Assembly: GCA_003427395.1 (NCBI GenBank)
Contig: BFEA01000809.1
Span: forward strand, 303,793 to 350,833
Direction of reading: 5' to 3'
Origin: Chara braunii
Lineage: Eukaryota > Streptophyta > Charophyceae > Charales > Characeae
Length of the DNA: 47,041 bases
Positions 41,941 through 47,041 of the stretch are shown in pieces; position 1 is the stretch's first letter, and each line of letters begins with the position of its first letter. A program made the translations under genes and the position numbers. The notes beneath the pieces were generated by a model. That model was not told where the DNA came from and ran no database searches. It saw nothing but the letters and a program-made list of their open reading frames with translations.

Positions 41941-42750
41941 AATTTCGTACTGAACCACCAGCGCCTTTCCCATATGTCGGCCGCAGGCAGTGTTGGAGAC
42001 CGGAAACGAAAAGCGGGCCGCCTATTCTATTTATCAACGGCAGCTCTCCACCGCTTGGCTACCGCGTTACCCGGCACGTCTTAGATTTCAAGCGGGGAAA
42101 GGTACCGTGTCAGGAAAAGTATAGCCAGGACTGACAACACTTGTTCCTGGACTGTGTGGTGACTCAGGGCATACTTAAACTTGGACTTTTCTACTGAGCT
42201 CAGGACCAGACTGCCATCAGATGCAACCCAGTCGGGCCGTGACTGGCATCACATACATGCAGAAAAGTGGCAGTGTGAGTATGCCCTCAGTCACTTCAGG
42301 AACAGTGGAGATCTTCAGGTATAGTTCCGGATGTTGCCTCTCTATGACAAAGTGAGTTTTTTTTTTTTTTTTTTTTTCCCTTCCCGCCAGCAAACAAACC
42401 TCTTTATATTCTGGGAAGGGGGCCAGTCCGGTTGCTTATCACCGGCAGCATGAAAGATAACAAGAGTTTGGAAATCGAAGATCATAGGTCATCAAGGGAG
42501 CAGCGGGAGACCTAGTACCCAGTCCTACCTTGTCAACCCTTCAGTTACGATGCTCAAATATCCCAAGCTAAGCTATCTTCATTGTCAGTACTGAAAAAAA
42601 GGAACAACAGAAGAAAAAAAAAGGAGAATAAAAAAGGGAAAACTAATTACCAAGAAAGGAAAAATTCAAACAGGCCAGAATAGCCAGCCAAGGGGACAGA
42701 AAGAGGCCCTCAGGGGGAAGGGCCTCAAATGAATTAGAAAACCCCTCACC
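41941..42750. other. Unassigned sequence
   Basis: Contains a GTGAGTATGCCCT motif (near 42,276) related to the 180-bp repeat ends and a poly(T) run (about 42,356-42,377). No gene recognised. Confidence 0.5.
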
Positions 42751-42942
42751 AAAAAATATAGGGAAAACCTGTCTGGCGCCCCTGTATTATTTTCCATTAT
42801 TTTACATCGCGCCCCTCCAACGGCCGATTTACCCTGTTGCGCCCCTCTGACCACGATTTAAGTTTCCCTTAAAACCCCGGTGTTGGTTGGGCCTCAAATA
42901 TTTTCGTTATGCCTCTACCGGTAAGGGTTCCGAATTTGCAGC

Positions 42943-43048
42943 ATGCCCCTACCAGATAGCCGTCAAGTGCCAGCCGTTAAATTTTCGATATGCCCCTACC
43001 GGATAGCCGTCAAGTGCCATCCGTTAAATTTTCGATATGCCCCTACCT
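42943..43048. repeat. 47-bp tandem repeat inside the Mutator-like element
   Basis: ATGCCCCTACC starts at 42,943, 42,990 and 43,037. The first two units (with GATAGCCGTCAAGTGCCA and CCGTTAAATTTTCGAT) differ at only a couple of positions; the third is partial. Confidence 0.92.
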
Positions 43049-43210
43049 GTACCATCCATCTCTGAGCCGCACCCCTGTCACCGTTGGAGGCACTCTGAGG
43101 CATTCCACCCAGGCCTACACGGCCACTTCTCTACGCGGTGAGTGAGGCTAGCCGCGGCGTTGGAGACTTTCCTGGTGGCTGGAGACTTAGTTGGCTGGTG
43201 CGTTGCTCAA

Positions 43211-43216
<6 letters not shown>

Positions 43217-43300
<84 letters not shown>
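43217..43300. repeat. Compound (CT)n(CA)n microsatellite
   Basis: About 23 CT units followed by about 18 CA units. Frames crossing it encode serine/leucine and threonine/histidine repeats that are composition effects. Confidence 0.95.
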
Positions 43301-43823
43301 GTAGGGAAGAGGACGATGATCACAGAGGAGAGGAACAGCGACGACGAAACAGGCAACAAGGAGGACAGGGAGAACGAAGAGGGCGAGTGACACTCTCCGT
43401 GTGATGGTGGACGCCAAAATTCCAAGCAGCATGAGGAGAGTTTGCACTCCAGCAGCTTCGCCGCGGTGCAAGCAGAGTGAGGAGAGTTTGCACTGCACTT
43501 CAACTGCTTCTCGCCCGCGGTGCATCAAGAAGAGCGTAGCAGCAGCGCGTCAACAACAACATAGTCCGAAATCGAATTCAAATTTGTGGTTTCTCACTGC
43601 TGCGGGGGCATTAGAGAAAGATGACTACTCTCATGAAGGCATATGGGGCAGGGCCCGATGGTAATGGGACTGCCAGTCCAGGGAGGGCGCCATCGAAAGT
43701 TGTGCCCACTACCGGCAGGGGCCTGCCTAAAAGATTTTCAGGCCCAGGGGCGCGGCAGGGTAAATCGGTCGTGCAAAATAATGGAAAATACAGGGGTGCC
43801 AGACAAACTTTCCCAAAAATATA

Positions 43824-44637
43824 TCCAAACTACCCAAACAAAACTGCCCATGTCAAGTAAACCGAATCATTCTTAATTTACTATATGACTATAGCTAACT
43901 GTCCAGGCCTAGAGAATCGAACTTACAAAAAAAAAAACATAGCCAGGGAGCTTAAACAAAAACTTATAGAAACTATACCCAGGGAGCTGCAGAGCGGCCA
44001 CAGGCCTCTCATGGCACTGGTGGGGACTACCAGGAGAGGCCGAGAGGGCCTGACTCTCATAATCCTTCCACTGAATGTCGAGAGCCGGCCCAAAAATGTA
44101 CCGATTATTCTCAAAATCAGTTTCTGCTGCTGGGACGAGCTTGTCAGTAGAATGGTGGTCAGGCAGGCCTGTCAAGTTTTTCTGTTTTATCGCGAGGAGA
44201 CGATGAGGAGAGCCATTTTATTCACTCTTAGGTCACTGCAGAACACCTTGTTGACCCTTTGGTCTCCGTGGAACACCGCAGTATGGAGAGAGGGGGCGCT
44301 TATCCCCCGCCCCCTTTGCCAATTATGGTACATGCCATGCTAAGCTCAAGTATGGCATCAAGCAGGTAATCTCTACAGACTGGGCACTGCGATTTCGAAG
44401 CAACAGCTTTTCTCAGGTAAGCACTCAAATTGTTCTTCATGGATTGTGGCCTTTTACCAGACCTGCTGTCACTTACAACTCCAGATGGGGTTCGACCAGA
44501 GTTGGAAATTTTGACGTCTTTTTGTGAGAGCCTGGTTTGGACTGTAGTAGCTTACACTGTGCTCGAAAAGTGAAAAGGCAGGACTGTGTGATAGGACTTT
44601 GTAGATTCTGTGTGGCCCAGGCTACGGCGACTTAACT
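43824..44637. other. Unassigned sequence
   Basis: A 152-codon plus-strand frame (43,885-44,343) has no recognised domain and is overlapped by frames on the other strand. I do not call it a gene. Confidence 0.45.
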
Positions 44638-44710
44638 TCAACCGGGGCGAAGTCCCGCTTGCAAGGATTAAGAAACTCTGGTCGTTAACCTTTGTTATCT
44701 ACGACCATTA
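44638..44710. mobile_element. Half copy of the type B MITE
   Basis: AACCGGGGCGAAGTCCCGCT followed by TGCAAGGATTAAGAAACTC corresponds to the left half of the 95-bp MITE (GGCTAGGTCCCACTTGCACAAATTAAG). It is preceded by the same TTCAACC context. The right arm is missing. Confidence 0.55.
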
Positions 44711-45160
44711 TGGAGGAGGAAAGAACAAGAGAGGGGGACGATAGTGGGAGGAGATCACGGGTTAGTGACGGCGGTGGTGCCGACTCTTCGTGAGGCCCGC
44801 ATAGGGTGTTGTAGGCCATGACAGCGGGCTGATAACATGATACTTCGGAGAACGAGGATCCGCGTTTTCAAGGCAACAAGAAGAGAAGAGGGATAGGCGG
44901 GCGAGAACTTGACCCTCTCTTGGGGCCCTGGGACGTCATCACGTCCTGGTGGAGAAGGTCAGCCACCAGAAGCCACAGCCCTCCGGTGGTAAGTGAAGCT
45001 GGACTTACACCACATCGGCAACGGAAATTGAGATGGAACCAAAGGAAAAAGGTGAGTGACGTATTTTCTTTCTGATTGCGCGTCGATTCTGAGTGGCCCG
45101 GAAATCGAGGGAGGGGAGGAGAGGAAAGAGATGTGGATTACGAAAGGAAGGGGGGGGGGG

Positions 45161-45209
<49 letters not shown>

Positions 45210-46003
45210 CGTTACGTCATGCTGTGAAACATCATGTCGAAGCGTGGTACGGAACCCATACCACGATCAAGCCCCGATATAATATTTCGGCGTAACCCCC
45301 ATTTTACTTGTCAAGCGGAAACAGGGTTTTTCACAAGCCATTCTGATCCGAATACAAGAGGAATCAGTTCGGGAAACCTAGGGGCGGTATTTTTCGGTAC
45401 TTCTGCACTCAATCTTTCGACCAAGAGGCGCTATCCACCCGGTGTTCCGAATACAAAAAAAGAAAAAAGAAAAAAGAAAAAGAAGAACGAAGAAGAAATA
45501 AAAAGGCATAACCACCTCAATGCGGAATCTATTCAGAATAGGGATAGAAAGATCTTGATAGCTGCTGAGACCTTTTACGGATTATGTAAATCAGTCACCC
45601 AATCGGGTAAAAGGGAAGGGAGAAAAAGAACCAGAAAAAGAAGGAGAAAAAAAATTTGCACCTATGCGTGGAAAACAAGGGCAAATCTTGGAAGTGTTGG
45701 TATCTATAGGTTCCTAATCTTCTAAGTACTTTTGAAAGGGGCTCAAAAAGAAATTTATGACCCATCATTGGTGTAAAGTGCACTTGAACACGAATCGATG
45801 GCTTATTTTACGTATGTGATCGATTATTACGAGAACTTAAGTAAGCAGTCAAGACTGGTCATAAATACGGAACATCTCATAGGCCATCTATTGTGGTAGT
45901 AGCTAGTAATACAACACATGCAGAAACAAGCAAGGAAATCTCTATCCTTCAATCAGCCGTTGCACAGAAAAGGATCTTATCCTTGATCGTAATTCCTGAG
46001 TTG
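44711..46003. other. Unassigned region with microsatellite and purine tract
   Basis: Contains a (GT)n run (about 45,164-45,207) and an AAGAAAA-rich tract (about 45,456-45,500). The sequence at 45,260-45,450 and 45,510-45,600 looks less repetitive and gives a protein-like frame (45,234-45,725, ISSGNLGAVFFGTSALN), but I recognise no family, and the lysine-rich middle comes from the purine tract. Confidence 0.45.
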
Positions 46004-46530
46004 GTGTGGCTAATCGAACGGAGGTAGTAACAACCCTCGAGCTCGGCCCTTCGGTCAGCACAGTGGTGTTACAATCGTTCGTGACCATTTACCAGAAGGG
46101 ATCCGAGCAAAGATGGGTCTTGAGAAAGGCGAGATTCTGGATGCGCATAAAGAGATCATACATGCTATTGCGACAAGATATGCAAACCATGCATTCGCAA
46201 ACCAGATATTGAGAGGACATCTTCTATATTTTTACGAGCGGCGGTAGTACCACACATCGTGCCCAACCCCACTGTCAGTCGAGTGGTGTTACAACTGTTC
46301 GTGATCAGTTATCAAACGGGATGAGAACAAATATAGACCTCAGAAGAGGCGAAATTCCATGTGTGCAAAAAAATCATACATGCTATTACGAGTAAACATG
46401 AAATCTACACAAATATAGAGAAGTCGTTGAATTTGGAATATTATGGTTAAACGAACGGTGGTAGTACCATCCATCGTGCTTGACCCCATGGTCCACCGAG
46501 TGGTGTTACAATCGTTCGTGACCAGCCGAA
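46004..46530. repeat. About 220-bp tandem repeat, two and a half copies
   Basis: GTGGTGTTACAA starts at 46,063, 46,283 and 46,500 (spacings 220 and 217). Each is preceded by CGAACGG/CGAGCGGCGGTAGTA and followed by a CGTTCGTGACCA-like stretch; the first two copies also share AGATCATACATGCTATT/AAATCATACATGCTATT. The third copy is cut off by a purine-rich tract near 46,540-46,630. Confidence 0.87.
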
Positions 46531-47041
46531 GTGAAGATAAAAAAGAGGGAAGAAAAGAAAAAAAGAAAAAAAAATTAAAAACCGAAGAAAAAAAAAAGAA
46601 AAAAGAATTAAACAAAGAAAAAAATTTGAAGCACACAAAGAAGCAGCCATACATATTGTAGTGAGGAGGTATGGAATCCACACGTTCGAAACACACAGAT
46701 ACCGAGAAAGCACCGTAGTTGGTCGTCGATCTGAATCAATTCCAAGTTCACCAATTAGGACAGCAAGCGGGGGCAGCAGGAGTGGAATGGGGGGAGAGAG
46801 AGAGAAGTAGACCGGCTGCACTCCCAGAGACGTCTCCACATAATATGGGAGATGGCCTCGACAACCAAAGCAGGGAGGGTAGTGGCAAGCCCTGAAGCGC
46901 TTTTCTGCCGTTAGCCACCATTACACGGCTTCATCAGAGGGAAAACTCCTGCTATGGACGTTTGGGTAATGAGAGGGGTGGAGGGGGAGGTAGAGTCTGC
47001 AAATGGTGTAAGAAGGCTAGAAGCGCGAGAAAAGCAAGCAA
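46531..47041. other. Purine-rich tract and unassigned end
   Basis: An AAAAAGAAAA-rich run (46,540-46,628), then sequence with no recognised gene or repeat to the window end. Confidence 0.6.

Larger units (their letters stand above)
42752..43823. mobile_element. Non-autonomous Mutator-like element with 9-bp duplication
   Basis: Element 42,761-43,814 (1,054 bp) starts GGGAAAACCTGTCTGGCGCC and ends, read inward, GGGAAAGTTTGTCTGGCACC. The inverted similarity extends over about 110-160 bp (CCATTATTTT, CGATTTACCCTG and GCGCCCCT shared in order). AAAAATATA flanks both ends exactly (42,752-42,760 and 43,815-43,823). Long inverted repeats with a 9-bp target duplication are the hallmarks of Mutator-like elements. 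No transposase is present; the interior holds a 47-bp tandem repeat, microsatellites and unidentified sequence. Confidence 0.85.

Noticed and set aside
43885-44343. 152-codon open frame as a host gene
   Set aside because: No recognised domain, low-complexity edges and competing frames on the other strand.
45260-45725. Possible organelle-derived gene fragment
   Set aside because: The sequence looks less repetitive than its surroundings, but I could not match it to any mitochondrial or plastid gene.

Overview
This window looks like a repeat-dense stretch of a plant-lineage nuclear genome. The clues are a chromodomain Ty3/gypsy element primed by initiator-methionine tRNA, LINEs with a C-terminal zf-RVT finger, a PIF/Harbinger element paired with a Myb/SANT-like gene, and a Mutator-like element. 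A streptophyte alga such as Chara would fit, but that is an inference I cannot verify. I found no convincing host gene. Every recognisable coding region belongs to a transposon, and all of them carry stops or frameshifts.

Layout. 1-3.3 kb: simple repeats, then a cluster of small foldback elements (MITEs), some nested, plus two tiny poly(A) insertions with clear target duplications. 3.3-8.7 kb: no recognisable gene; microsatellites, a 116-bp tandem repeat and tRNA-like (SINE-type) fragments. 8,680-17,569: a full-length, decayed chromodomain gypsy retrotransposon with two LTRs, primer-binding site, gag, protease, RT, RNase H, integrase and chromodomain. 17.8-19.6 kb: an antisense LINE remnant. 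19.6-22.4 kb: unassigned sequence, possibly part of an LTR. 22.4-25.2 kb: the 3' half of a second chromodomain gypsy element on the minus strand, cut off where a 4.3-kb plus-strand LINE begins (25.2-29.6 kb). 29,762-40,319: a 10.56-kb PIF/Harbinger element with matching terminal inverted repeats and TTA target duplications. It carries a Myb/SANT-like gene, an unidentified gene region and an antisense DDE transposase. 40.3-47 kb: a foldback, a LINE endonuclease scrap, 180-bp and 220-bp tandem repeats, and a 1,054-bp Mutator-like element with a 9-bp target duplication.

Assembly quality matters here. Two places (24,092-24,129 and 33,183-33,219) contain back-to-back Tn5 mosaic ends, the signature of an untrimmed Nextera mate-pair junction adapter. 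Both lie between duplicated flanking blocks that are probably artificial. There is also a 253-base N gap (33,891-34,143) inside the Harbinger element.

The most informative biology is in the small elements. A 95-bp MITE has its own empty target site preserved in the opposite arm of the foldback it jumped into, which supports a 5-bp CCCGG duplication. A 126-bp MITE shares the TTA target and terminal sequence of the large Harbinger element. Two insertions consist of little more than a poly(A) tail flanked by 12-13-bp duplications.
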